A stretch of 49,431 bases of DNA from Raskinella chloraquaticus (SeqCode) (GTDB lineage: Bacteria; Pseudomonadota; Alphaproteobacteria; Rhizobiales; UBA4765). The translations under genes were made by a program, and so were the position numbers. The notes under the pieces are model-generated. The model searched no databases. It worked only from the letters and a program-made list of their open reading frames with translations, and was not told the DNA's origin. Below are positions 8,500 to 16,654 of the stretch, one piece after another. Each line of letters starts with the position of its first letter. The stretch's first letter is position 1. The stretch lies in assembly GCA_002365175.1 (NCBI GenBank), contig DEZK01000042.1:1-49431 (forward strand), in the 5' to 3' direction.

Positions 8500-10673
8500 C
8501 CGGTCTCGCGGGGCCTGTGCAGGCGCTGGGCGAGCTGCGAAATGATGACAGGTGCCGCCAGAGCTGCACCCAACACTGCACCAGACGCGCTCACGCTGAG
8601 AAGCGGTAGAGCTGCAATGGCGACCAGCCAGCGCTCCCAGGTCTTCATGTCGGTCAGAAAATATCCGGCAAACGCTGTCGACAGCAAAGTGATGCTGCTC
8701 ATCGTGCACAGCAGGGCGGCGACAAAACCACCGATCGTGAAACCCTTCGCCATGATCAGGATAGACGGGGAAAAGACGAAGACGAAGGGGACGAGCACCT
8801 TGCCGAGCGCCAGGCGGAAGGCGGTGTTACCGGCCTTGAAGGGATCGGCTCCCGCCATGCTGGCCCCGGCATAGGCGGCGATTGCCACCGGCGGCGTGAT
8901 GTCGGCAAGAACCCCGTAATAGAAGACGAAGAAATGGGCAACGAGGTTTTCGACCCCGAGCAGCCCTAGCGCCGGCGCGGCCACCGTCACCATGATGATG
9001 TAGGTCGCAGTCGTCGGTACGCCGCAGCCAAGCAGGATGCAGACGATGGCGGTGAGAACAAGCGTGAAAAAAAGCGTCAGGCTTTTCTCCGAAAACGGCA
9101 ACCACGGCAAAAACGTGTTGAGGCCCACAGCCGCCTGATCAGCCATCGAGGTGACGATCCACGAAATCTTGAAACCGACGCCGGTGAGGGTCACAACGCC
9201 GACGATAATGCCCACTGTTGCCGCCGCCGCGCCCACAGCAATGGCGTATTTGGCGCCGACGATGAACGCGTCCACCATGGCAGCAAGGGCTGCGCGCCCA
9301 TCCTCGCGCGTCAGCACGCCAAGCCCCATCGACAGCGCAGAAAAGAACACGAACGACAGATTGACCACCGGATACCGGAGCACGCCCGAGAGCGCGGCTA
9401 TGCCGATGGCCGCCGCATAACACAGCGCTGTGAGACGGCGGTCGCGCGACAGGCCAAGCAGCAGACAACCGGTAATCCCCCAGAAGGCGGCAAGGTAGGG
9501 TGTGTACCCGCTGAACAGGATGAGAATGAGCACGGCGAGCGGCGCAATCGTCGGCCAATCCTCGCGCAGGGTTTTGCCGAGGGCGGGAATTTCATCGTCC
9601 CTGAGGCCGCGCATGCCGGTGCGCTTGGCCTCGAAATGCACCTGCATCAATACGCCAAAAAAATGCATGGCCGCCGGCACGATGGCGGCAATGGCAATCG
9701 TTGCATAGGGCAGGTTGAGGAATTCGACCATGAGGAAGGCTGCAGCCCCCATGATCGGCGGTGTGATCTGCCCGCCCGTCGCCGCCGTTGCTTCAACCGC
9801 CGCTGCGAAATGGCGCTGATAGCCAAGCCGGATCATCATCGGGATGGTGAGCGAGCCAACCGTCACCGTATTCGCGACCGATGAGCCGGAGATCATGCCA
9901 AAGAGGGCGGAACCGAAGATCGACACCTTCGCCGGGCCGCCGGCAAAGCGCCCGGCGAGGGAAGCGGCAATGCCCAGAAAAAGCCGGCCCAGACCCACTT
10001 TCGTGGCAAGCACGCCAAACAGAACGAAATGGAAGACATAGGTGGCAACGACACCAAGCGCCACACCGTAAATGCCCTGGCTCGTCAGGTAGAGATGATT
10101 GACGAGATTGCCCCACGACGTGCCGGGATGCAGGAAAATGCCTGGAATCCACGGGCCGAGCAGGGCGTAGGCCATGGACCCGAGCGCAATCAGCGGCAAT
10201 CCCCAGCCAATGGAACGGCGCGTTGCCTCGATGAGAACGATGATGGTGAGGGTCCCCATGACGATATCAATCGGCTGGGGGTTGCCGACGCGCGCTGCCA
10301 GATCTTCGAAGATGTAGGGAACATAGAGGCTGGAGACGACGGCAGCGGCAGCCAGCACCCAGTCGTACAAGGGAATGCTGCCGGGCCGCAGCCATGTTGC
10401 AGCGCCGGGTGCCTTGCTTTTGCCTGATCGCGCCGCAAAGACAAGAAAGATCAGCCCGCTGACGAACGCCAGATGCAAGCCGCGATGCGTGACTTCACGC
10501 AACAGCCCGAAGCCCGCAGTGTAATAATGGAAACAGGAGAGAACGAAAAGCAGCGCGCCGACCAGGAGGCCGGTTCGATCAGGCAATGGGCGGAAGCTGA
10601 TTTCGGGGTCGAGGTCTTCCTCGAGCTTCCTGATCTCGGCATCCGATGGTGGCGCGCTGAAGGATGTGTTCAA
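8496..10673 (-). CDS. TRAP transporter permease, fused 4TM/12TM type (DctQM fusion)
   Basis: A 725-residue integral membrane protein of the TRAP transporter 4TM/12TM fusion family, combining the small and large permease subunits. After a charged cytoplasmic N-terminus (about 40 residues) there are hydrophobic segments throughout. DctM-like signatures include GLGRLFLGIAASLAGRFAGG, the GSALFGMISGSSVANTVTVG block near residues 253-272, and the helix ending GCGVPTTATYIIM near residue 560. It uses an ion gradient to drive solute uptake. The adjacent upstream gene encodes the matching TAXI-type binding protein, so the two form a complete transporter. The likely substrate class is organic acid or amino-acid-like, but unproven. 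Confidence 0.94.
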   Translation of the reverse strand: MNTSFSAPPSDAEIRKLEEDLDPEISFRPLPDRTGLLVGALLFVLSCFHYYTAGFGLLREVTHRGLHLAFVSGLIFLVFAARSGKSKAPGAATWLRPGSIPLYDWVLAAAAVVSSLYVPYIFEDLAARVGNPQPIDIVMGTLTIIVLIEATRRSIGWGLPLIALGSMAYALLGPWIPGIFLHPGTSWGNLVNHLYLTSQGIYGVALGVVATYVFHFVLFGVLATKVGLGRLFLGIAASLAGRFAGGPAKVSIFGSALFGMISGSSVANTVTVGSLTIPMMIRLGYQRHFAAAVEATAATGGQITPPIMGAAAFLMVEFLNLPYATIAIAAIVPAAMHFFGVLMQVHFEAKRTGMRGLRDDEIPALGKTLREDWPTIAPLAVLILILFSGYTPYLAAFWGITGCLLLGLSRDRRLTALCYAAAIGIAALSGVLRYPVVNLSFVFFSALSMGLGVLTREDGRAALAAMVDAFIVGAKYAIAVGAAAATVGIIVGVVTLTGVGFKISWIVTSMADQAAVGLNTFLPWLPFSEKSLTLFFTLVLTAIVCILLGCGVPTTATYIIMVTVAAPALGLLGVENLVAHFFVFYYGVLADITPPVAIAAYAGASMAGADPFKAGNTAFRLALGKVLVPFVFVFSPSILIMAKGFTIGGFVAALLCTMSSITLLSTAFAGYFLTDMKTWERWLVAIAALPLLSVSASGAVLGAALAAPVIISQLAQRLHRPRETG

Positions 10674-10762
10674 GAATTAGCCTCGTGATCAGCCGCGACG
10701 GCACGTCAGAAATAACGGAAATTGCCTGGCGAACATCGCGCTGCCCCGCGTCGCTCTGCGGC

Positions 10763-11737
10763 CTATTTGATCAGGCCTGCTTCCTTGTAAAAGCGCAGCG
10801 CCCCGTCATGGAGTGGCACGCCACCGATGCCGGCAAGCGCCGTCTCCGGGCGGATGACCTTGCCTTTGGCATGGCCGATATCAAGCACGGCGCGCGTCTT
10901 GTTGCTCCACAGCGCCTTCGTCACCGCATAGACGAGATCGTTGGTCAGCTTCGACGACGTCACCCAATGGGCGCCAACGGCAAGCGTGTCGACGGCGCCA
11001 ACTCCGGTATAGATGCCGGCTGGAATGTTATCGGCGGAGAAGAAGGGCAGATCCTTGCGCAGCTTCTCTGCCTGCGGCCCCGAGATCGGCAGCAGTTCGA
11101 TCCCTGAACCGGTGGTCGCGAGCTCCGAGATGGCGGCTGCCGGGTAGCCGCCGGTGAAGAAGAAGGCGTCGACCGTGCCATCCTTCATCTTGTCGGCGGC
11201 CTGGTTTGGTTTCACGTATTCTGCCGTGATGTCCTTTTCGCTGATGCCAAAGGCGGCGAGGATTGCTTTGGCGTTGACCAGAGTGCCTGAACCGGGCTCG
11301 TCAAGCGACACGCGCTTTCCCTTGAGGTCGGCAACCGATTTGGCAATTCCCTTGCGGACAACCAGATGCACCGATTCGGGATAGAGATTGGCAATCGAGC
11401 GCAGATCTTCCAGCCGTGGCTTGCCTTCGAAAATGCCTGTACCGGAATAGGCCCAGTAGGCGACATCGGCCTGGCTGAACCCCGATTCAATCTGTCCGCC
11501 GGCGATACCGTTGACATTGGCAACCGAGCCATTGCTTGCCACCGCCGTTGCCACCAGTTTCGGTGGTTCCGAAATGGCGTTGGCGATCATGCCGCCGACC
11601 GGGTAATAGGTGCCGGCCGTGCCACCTGTCCCGATACGAAAAAAGGCTGGCGCCTGCGCCATCAACCGGCCCGAACCGAGTGTCATGACACCTGCTGCAC
11701 CACACAGCCTCAAGAGGTCGCGCTTGCTGAAATGCAT
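10763..11737 (-). CDS. TAXI family TRAP transporter solute-binding protein
   Basis: A 324-residue periplasmic solute receptor of the TAXI (TRAP-associated extracytoplasmic immunogenic) family. The N-terminal export signal ends near the AQA at residues 27-29, with a basic KRDLLR region before the hydrophobic core. The mature start FRIGTGGTAGTYYPVGG is the family hallmark. Other signatures are QADVAYWAYSG and the DAFFFTGGYPAAAI block near residue 220. It delivers its ligand to the fused permease encoded 89 bases downstream. TAXI proteins often carry glutamate or related acids, but the ligand here is not determined. Confidence 0.94.
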   Translation of the reverse strand: MHFSKRDLLRLCGAAGVMTLGSGRLMAQAPAFFRIGTGGTAGTYYPVGGMIANAISEPPKLVATAVASNGSVANVNGIAGGQIESGFSQADVAYWAYSGTGIFEGKPRLEDLRSIANLYPESVHLVVRKGIAKSVADLKGKRVSLDEPGSGTLVNAKAILAAFGISEKDITAEYVKPNQAADKMKDGTVDAFFFTGGYPAAAISELATTGSGIELLPISGPQAEKLRKDLPFFSADNIPAGIYTGVGAVDTLAVGAHWVTSSKLTNDLVYAVTKALWSNKTRAVLDIGHAKGKVIRPETALAGIGGVPLHDGALRFYKEAGLIK

Positions 11738-11786
11738 CTTATTCTCCTGTGTTGACTGGCCACTTAAGTCAGGTCCGACAAAAGCA

Positions 11787-11799
11787 TGGCATCTTGCCA
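11787..11799. promoter_or_regulatory. Inverted repeat TGGCA-N3-TGCCA upstream of the TAXI gene
   Basis: Perfect 5-bp arms separated by three bases, in the 84-base gap between the threonine dehydratase stop and the TAXI gene start. It could be a regulator operator for the transporter or part of a weak terminator for the upstream operon. There is no following T-run on the minus strand, which argues against an intrinsic terminator. Confidence 0.3.
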
Positions 11800-11821
11800 G
11801 ATGTAACGGAAGGCTTGACGA

Positions 11822-13060
11822 TCAAAAACCTGCTTCGCCCGCGTGGATGCGTGTCACCGTGTAGCCTCGCTTTGTCAATTCGCGGGCAATATCCGCGGCA
11901 TGATCGCCGTCGCGGGTTTCGATGGTGACATCTATCGACGCCCCCTTGGCCGGAACGTCGAGAAAGAGGCGGCGGTGCTCCACCTCGAGAATATTGGCAC
12001 CAAGCGTACCAAGGACGCTGGTGATGGTGCCCAGCTCGCCGGGCCGGTCCGAAATCTGCAAGCGGAAGGCGACGATTTTTTCCTCACGCTCCAACGCCCG
12101 CACCATCACTGAAGCGGCGATCCGCGGATCGATATTGCCGCCACAAAGGACCAGGCCGACCTTGCAACCGCGAAATTCATGCGGTTCACGCATCATCGCC
12201 GCAAGGCCCGCAGCGCCGGCGCCTTCCGCCATCGTCTTTTGCAAGGTGAGGAAGGCGTTCACCGCCCGCTCGATATCGGTTTCCGACACCAGGATGAGCT
12301 GATCCATCAACGCTCCGAGAACGGCAACGCCGAGCGCCCCCACATTCTTCACCGCGATGCCTTCGGCCAGCGTCTGCCCCCCGCATTGCGCTATTTCGCC
12401 TTTCAGTGCCGCATCAAGCGAGGGGTAGAGTTCGCTCTCCACACCGATGATGCGGATGTCAGGTTTGCGCGACTTTGCCGCCACCGCAATGCCGGCCGCG
12501 AGCCCTCCGCCACCGACCGGGATCACCAGCGTGTCGAGATCGGGACAGGCATCAAGCATCTCGAGGCCGATCGTGCCCTGTCCAGCCGCAATCAGCACAT
12601 CGTCATAGGGGTGGACGAGAACGAGCGCATGCTCCTGCCGTAGCGCCTCCATGCGGATCTGGCTTTCCGCCAGCGTTTCGCCAAACAACACGACTTGCGC
12701 GCCGAAGGCACGCGTCGAGGCTACTTTGACGAAAGGCGTTGTCTCCGGCATGACGATGGTGGCGGGAATGCCGAGCCGCTGCGCGTGATAGGCCAGCGCC
12801 TGCGCGTGATTGCCAGCCGACATGGCGATGACGCCGCGCCGGCGCTCATCGGCACTGAGTGCCGACAGACGATTGACCGCGCCACGCTCCTTGAACGAAT
12901 TCGTGACCTGCAGGTTCTCATATTTGACCCAGATATCCGCGCCGATGAGATTGCTGAGACGGCGCGCTGGCAGGCATGGCGTTGGCAGAACGGCGCCGGC
13001 AATCGTTGCTTGTGCACGAAGGATATCATCTATCGTCAAAGGAAGAGCCAAAGGCGTCAA
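11822..13060 (-). CDS. ilvA: Threonine ammonia-lyase (threonine dehydratase) with C-terminal ACT-like domain
   Basis: PLP-dependent enzyme that converts threonine to 2-oxobutanoate and ammonia through an enamine/imine intermediate, either for isoleucine synthesis or threonine breakdown. 412 residues. The catalytic Lys K57 lies in TNSFKERGA, the phosphate-binding glycine loop is VGGGGLAAG near residue 178, and SAGNHAQ lies near residue 82. A C-terminal ACT-like domain begins at about residue 330 (VAFRLQISDRPGELGTITS), as in the shorter biosynthetic or catabolic forms. The start overlaps the upstream permease stop (ATGA). RidA, which clears the reactive intermediate, is encoded three genes upstream. 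Confidence 0.93.
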   Translation of the reverse strand: MTPLALPLTIDDILRAQATIAGAVLPTPCLPARRLSNLIGADIWVKYENLQVTNSFKERGAVNRLSALSADERRRGVIAMSAGNHAQALAYHAQRLGIPATIVMPETTPFVKVASTRAFGAQVVLFGETLAESQIRMEALRQEHALVLVHPYDDVLIAAGQGTIGLEMLDACPDLDTLVIPVGGGGLAAGIAVAAKSRKPDIRIIGVESELYPSLDAALKGEIAQCGGQTLAEGIAVKNVGALGVAVLGALMDQLILVSETDIERAVNAFLTLQKTMAEGAGAAGLAAMMREPHEFRGCKVGLVLCGGNIDPRIAASVMVRALEREEKIVAFRLQISDRPGELGTITSVLGTLGANILEVEHRRLFLDVPAKGASIDVTIETRDGDHAADIARELTKRGYTVTRIHAGEAGF

Positions 13061-14418
13061 ACCTCGCGCGGTGTTGGGGCGGCAATGCCGAGGATACCGC
13101 CAGGCCTCACAACCAGTATGATCGAGAGCACGCAGTAGACGGCGACGTCGCGGGATTCAATCGAAAGATAGGCCGACCACAGCCCTTCGAACAAGCCAAG
13201 CGCGAGCCCACCCACCAGTGCACCACCGAGCGAACCGATACCGCCGAGGATCGCGGCGATGATCGCCTTGAGCCCGAGCGTGGTGCCAAGGGAGTAATGG
13301 GCATTGCCATAGGCAAGCGTGATGATCGCCCCGCATGCACCCGATAACAGCCCGGCGCCGATCATCGTCCGCGAAAGCATGCCGGCAGGCGAGACCCCGC
13401 ACAGGGCGGCCGCGAGACGATCCTCCGACAAGGCCCGCCAGGATAGTCCAAAGCGCGTCCAGCGCATGATCGCCAGGGTCGCGAGTGCGAGCGACAGCCC
13501 CGCCGCCACGACCACGGCCTGCATGGCGGTGACATGGACCGGAAACCTGTCGCCGATGAACAGAATGTGCGGGGCCGCGAGGATCGGGCTGATCCATTGA
13601 TTGCCGGCTCCTTGCGTGACGCGCAGCCCTTCCTGGATCACCAGCTCAACGCCGATGGTTGCCACCAGCAACATGCGCCCCGGTTGCTCGACGAGCGGAT
13701 TGACGACCATGCTTGTCAGGCTGCGGGCCGCAAGCGCTGAACAGATGACGCCGGCAAGCACGCCGAGCGTGATCGCCACCGCCGGACCACCGCCTAGCAC
13801 CAGCGCCGCCCCCAGGCTCGAAACCACCGCATAGGAGCCGATGACGGCGATATCGCCAAAGGCCAGATTGATGCGATGGCTCAGGCCGTAAAGCAGCGAG
13901 TAGGCGGTGGCGAGCAAGGTGAGGATCGCCGTCCACGGCAAGGCGTTGAGCAGTGCCTGCGTCAGATAGGCAAAACGCCCTGATATCCCGTTGCCGGGGC
14001 CGATGATGATCCTCGCGCGGCTTTCGGCCGAATTTTCTTGTGAATTGATAAAAAATCGACGGAGGAAAAAAAGCTGCGCCTCATTGAGTTGCCCCTCGTC
14101 GCTTTCGACTGCGACGAGGTCGGGCTGTTCCTGCCCTTGCGTGAGAGTACCGCTGAAGGCGCAGGCAACAAAGCGCGGCCTCTCCGCTCCGTCCGGGTCG
14201 ATGGCGGTGAAGGGCACGCGGACACTGTTGCGTCCGTTCTGCTGGGCAGGTGACAGACGCAGCTTTACCGAGGACGGCTCGAAAGCGGGCACGATCTCCG
14301 CGCACAGCCGTGCCATCTGCGTATCCGGCCCGTTGCAGCCACCAAGGAACAGCAGAGCGGCAAGCGCCAAACCCCGCCACGTGACACAGGTTCGTGAGAA
14401 CTGCGTTCTAGCCATCAT
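13057..14418 (-). CDS. LivH-like branched-chain amino acid ABC permease with lipoprotein-like N-terminal extension
   Basis: About 453 residues. Residues from about 150 to the end are a LivH-type permease: LLYGLSHRINLAFGDIAVIG, the LVATIGVELVIQEG block, and KAIIAAILGGIGSLGGALVGG. Before it lies an unusual extension of about 150 residues. The extension begins with a signal-like helix ending in a lipobox (FLGGC, C28), followed by a polar domain with two further cysteines and an LRRFFI motif. No LivM, ATPase or binding protein is encoded nearby, so it is an orphan permease. Starts are ambiguous: ATG at 14418 or 14415, with weak ribosome-binding sequence. Its stop overlaps ilvA (ATGA). I infer uptake or export of amino-acid-like compounds. 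Confidence 0.85.
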   Translation of the reverse strand: MMARTQFSRTCVTWRGLALAALLFLGGCNGPDTQMARLCAEIVPAFEPSSVKLRLSPAQQNGRNSVRVPFTAIDPDGAERPRFVACAFSGTLTQGQEQPDLVAVESDEGQLNEAQLFFLRRFFINSQENSAESRARIIIGPGNGISGRFAYLTQALLNALPWTAILTLLATAYSLLYGLSHRINLAFGDIAVIGSYAVVSSLGAALVLGGGPAVAITLGVLAGVICSALAARSLTSMVVNPLVEQPGRMLLVATIGVELVIQEGLRVTQGAGNQWISPILAAPHILFIGDRFPVHVTAMQAVVVAAGLSLALATLAIMRWTRFGLSWRALSEDRLAAALCGVSPAGMLSRTMIGAGLLSGACGAIITLAYGNAHYSLGTTLGLKAIIAAILGGIGSLGGALVGGLALGLFEGLWSAYLSIESRDVAVYCVLSIILVVRPGGILGIAAPTPREV

Positions 14419-14445
14419 CTCGCACGATAGCGCCAAACACGCGGC

Positions 14446-15192
14446 TCAGGGAACAAAGCCTTCAAAGATCATCTGGTCGGCGTGCGTTGCGGCGATCAGG
14501 CGCTGCGCCTCGTCGCGCACCGTCCAGGTCAGCAGCGGTATGCCTAGCTGCGCCGTGAGCGTCGTGCAGGCGGGCGAGGGCAGGTGGCGAACATTATAGG
14601 CGATAAAATCAGGCGGTGAACCATAGGCATCATCGATCTGGCTCAGACCGTATTTTCGCCCCGCGCTGAGCGAGGACCATTCAGCGTGATCGCCGTAGAC
14701 CTCCGATACGATGCCAACGGGACGTCGCAGGCGGTGCGCGCGCACCTGGCGGGCGGCCAACGGGTCAAACGACATGAGCGCCACCGGCCCGTGATAGTTC
14801 TGAAGCGCCTTCGCGACAGCCGCGACCAGCGCCGCCGCGCCGTCAAAGCGCGATTTGATTTCGATGAAAAGAGGCACCTGAGCGGCGATGACGTCGAGAA
14901 ATTGCGCCAGCGTCGGGATGATCGCCTCGCTCCCGCCCAGTCTCATCGCCCCCAGTTCGGCGGCGCTTTTCGCGCTCACCTCGCCCTCACGCCCGGTCAG
15001 GCGATCAAGCGTGAAATCATGGAACACCATGGCTGTCCCGCAGGCGGCCCGTTGCACGTCGCATTCGATGGCAAAGCCCCTGGCGATGGCAGCCTGTGCT
15101 GCCTCAAGCGAATTCTCGATAATGCCGTGAGAGCGCGCATGCAGGCCGCGATGGGCGATCGGCTGCGCCGTCAGCCAGGATGTTGAGCGCAT
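14446..15192 (-). CDS. Glycerophosphodiester phosphodiesterase family protein
   Basis: A 248-residue GDPD-family TIM-barrel enzyme, expected to hydrolyse glycerophosphodiesters to glycerol-3-phosphate and an alcohol. The catalytic HRG is at residues 14-16 (IAHRGLH), followed by IIENSLEAAQAA and AIECDVQ (metal ligands) and VFHDFTLDRLTG with the second catalytic His. LFIEIKS and the closing LLTWTVRDEAQ complete the signature. There is no signal peptide, so it is cytoplasmic. The start overlaps the ridA stop by one base (TGATG). Its relation to threonine dehydratase downstream is not obvious. Confidence 0.93.
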   Translation of the reverse strand: MRSTSWLTAQPIAHRGLHARSHGIIENSLEAAQAAIARGFAIECDVQRAACGTAMVFHDFTLDRLTGREGEVSAKSAAELGAMRLGGSEAIIPTLAQFLDVIAAQVPLFIEIKSRFDGAAALVAAVAKALQNYHGPVALMSFDPLAARQVRAHRLRRPVGIVSEVYGDHAEWSSLSAGRKYGLSQIDDAYGSPPDFIAYNVRHLPSPACTTLTAQLGIPLLTWTVRDEAQRLIAATHADQMIFEGFVP

Positions 15193-15659
15193 CAGCGCAC
15201 CTCGAAGATGGCTTCAACTTCAACCGCCGCATCGAAGGGCAGGGCAGGGGCGCCGACCGCAAAACGGGCATGGCGGCCGGCATCGCCAAGGGCGGCAACC
15301 ATGAGATCGGAGGCGCCATTGATCACCGCCGGCTGCTGCACGAATTCAGGGGTGCCGGCCACAAAGCCGCCAAGCTTGACGCAGCGCGTGATGCGTTCGA
15401 TGTCGCCATCAAGAGCGGCAGCGGCCTGCGCCAGCAGATTGATGGCGCACAGGCGCGCGGCGCGTAGCCCGTCCTCGAGCGAAACGCCTGCGCCGAGTTT
15501 GCCGGTGACGGCAATCTTGCCATCGACCATCGGCAATTGTCCGGAGATGAAAAGCAGCGCGCCCGATCGCACGGCAGGAACATAATTGGCAAGCGGAGCA
15601 GCCGGCTTGGGCAGGGTGATACCAAGCGCCAGCAGGCGTGAACTGTGCGTTCCGGTCAT
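15192..15659 (-). CDS. RidA/YjgF family protein (enamine/imine deaminase-like)
   Basis: About 155 residues of the RidA (YjgF/YER057c/UK114) superfamily. The LFISGQLPM motif, the GVSLEDGLRAARLCAINLLAQ helix region and the late VGAPALPFDAAVEVEAIFEV strand match the family. Canonical RidA hydrolyses the enamine/imine products of PLP enzymes such as threonine dehydratase, preventing damage by 2-aminoacrylate. The protein is longer than classic RidA (about 128) and looks like the YjgF-like subgroup in which activity is not always shown; the canonical catalytic Arg seems replaced here (CVKLGGFV). Start 15659 because AAGGAG lies 8 bases upstream. It probably leads the ridA-gdpD-permease-ilvA operon. 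Confidence 0.88.
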   Translation of the reverse strand: MTGTHSSRLLALGITLPKPAAPLANYVPAVRSGALLFISGQLPMVDGKIAVTGKLGAGVSLEDGLRAARLCAINLLAQAAAALDGDIERITRCVKLGGFVAGTPEFVQQPAVINGASDLMVAALGDAGRHARFAVGAPALPFDAAVEVEAIFEVR

Positions 15660-15805
15660 GATCTCGTCTCCTTCTGAGGATTTCATTTAGGTTGATGCGC
15701 GTGTCAGTCTCGACAATCAGCTATGAGTGAGAGGCGATTCGTCGTCAATAATCTGCCAGAGTGACTGTACGACACTGCCGGCATCAGCAATGAGAGGATA
15801 AAACG

Positions 15806-16651
15806 ATGCGTAGCTGGCTCCGATTGGCCGCCTTGGTCATGGCTGTTGGCTCCTTGCCGGCACGCGCCGACGACGGCGAGGCGCTGCGCGCTGGTTATCT
15901 TCCCCATCGCGCGGTCTATGATCTCGTGCTGATACCGGGTCGCGATCCTGACAAGAGCCCGGTTCAGGCGGGGCGCGCCCGCATGCTATATGAATTCCGG
16001 GGTAATCAGTGCGAGGGCTGGTCGACAACGACCCGTCTGCTGACCGAATTGACACCGCAGGAGGGAAATCCGCAAATCTCGGATATCCGCTCCAGCACGT
16101 TTGAAAATCCGCTCACGAAAGAGTTTCGCTTCCTGACCAGCAGCACCGTTGACGGAGCGCTGCGGGAAGAGGCGGATGGCACAGCCATCCAGGACAAAGC
16201 AGGTCAGTTGAAGATCGCCCTGAAGAAGCCGTCAAAGCGCGACGTCAGCCCGGGCCCGGATATTGTCTATCCCACCCAGCATCTGACCTTGCTGCTGATC
16301 GCAGCCAAATCGGCACAGACCGTGGTTGAAGCTGATTTGTTCGATGGCAGCGAGAATGGCGATAAAATTTATTCCACCACGGCAATTATTGGTCGCGGAC
16401 GGGTGACCCCGCTGCCGGACGGAGATGCCGGCGCCATTCCTGAGCTTCGCGGCAAGCCGCGTTGGCCATTCACCGTTTCCTTCTTTGATCGTGCCGCCAA
16501 GGGCGGCGGCGAACAGACGCCGCTCTATGATCTGGCCGTGGAAATCTACGAAAACGGCATCACGCAGTCGATGACGCTGAACTATTCGTCGTTCTCGATG
16601 AAGGGCAAGCTCGCAAAATTGGAATTATTACCGATAACGCCCTGCAAATAA
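15806..16651 (+). CDS. eipB: EipB-like periplasmic cell-envelope integrity protein (DUF1849)
   Basis: A 281-residue exported protein matching the DUF1849/EipB family, which in Brucella maintains envelope integrity in the periplasm. The signal peptide spans about residues 1-21, ending ARA/DD. Family marks are YLPHRAVYDL, the RMLYEFRGNQCEGW segment and a PTQHL block. Two cysteines, C69 and C280 (second-last residue), match the conserved disulfide pair described for EipB. Start ATG at 15806, preceded by GAGAGG. It stands alone on the plus strand, between ridA (divergent) and dinB (convergent). Confidence 0.9.
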   Translation: MRSWLRLAALVMAVGSLPARADDGEALRAGYLPHRAVYDLVLIPGRDPDKSPVQAGRARMLYEFRGNQCEGWSTTTRLLTELTPQEGNPQISDIRSSTFENPLTKEFRFLTSSTVDGALREEADGTAIQDKAGQLKIALKKPSKRDVSPGPDIVYPTQHLTLLLIAAKSAQTVVEADLFDGSENGDKIYSTTAIIGRGRVTPLPDGDAGAIPELRGKPRWPFTVSFFDRAAKGGGEQTPLYDLAVEIYENGITQSMTLNYSSFSMKGKLAKLELLPITPCK

Positions 16652-16654
16652 TGC

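Noticed and set aside
8047..8709. Minus-strand frame of 220 residues opposite DUF427
   Set aside because: Antisense to a recognised DUF427 gene and overlapping the end of the TRAP permease in another frame.
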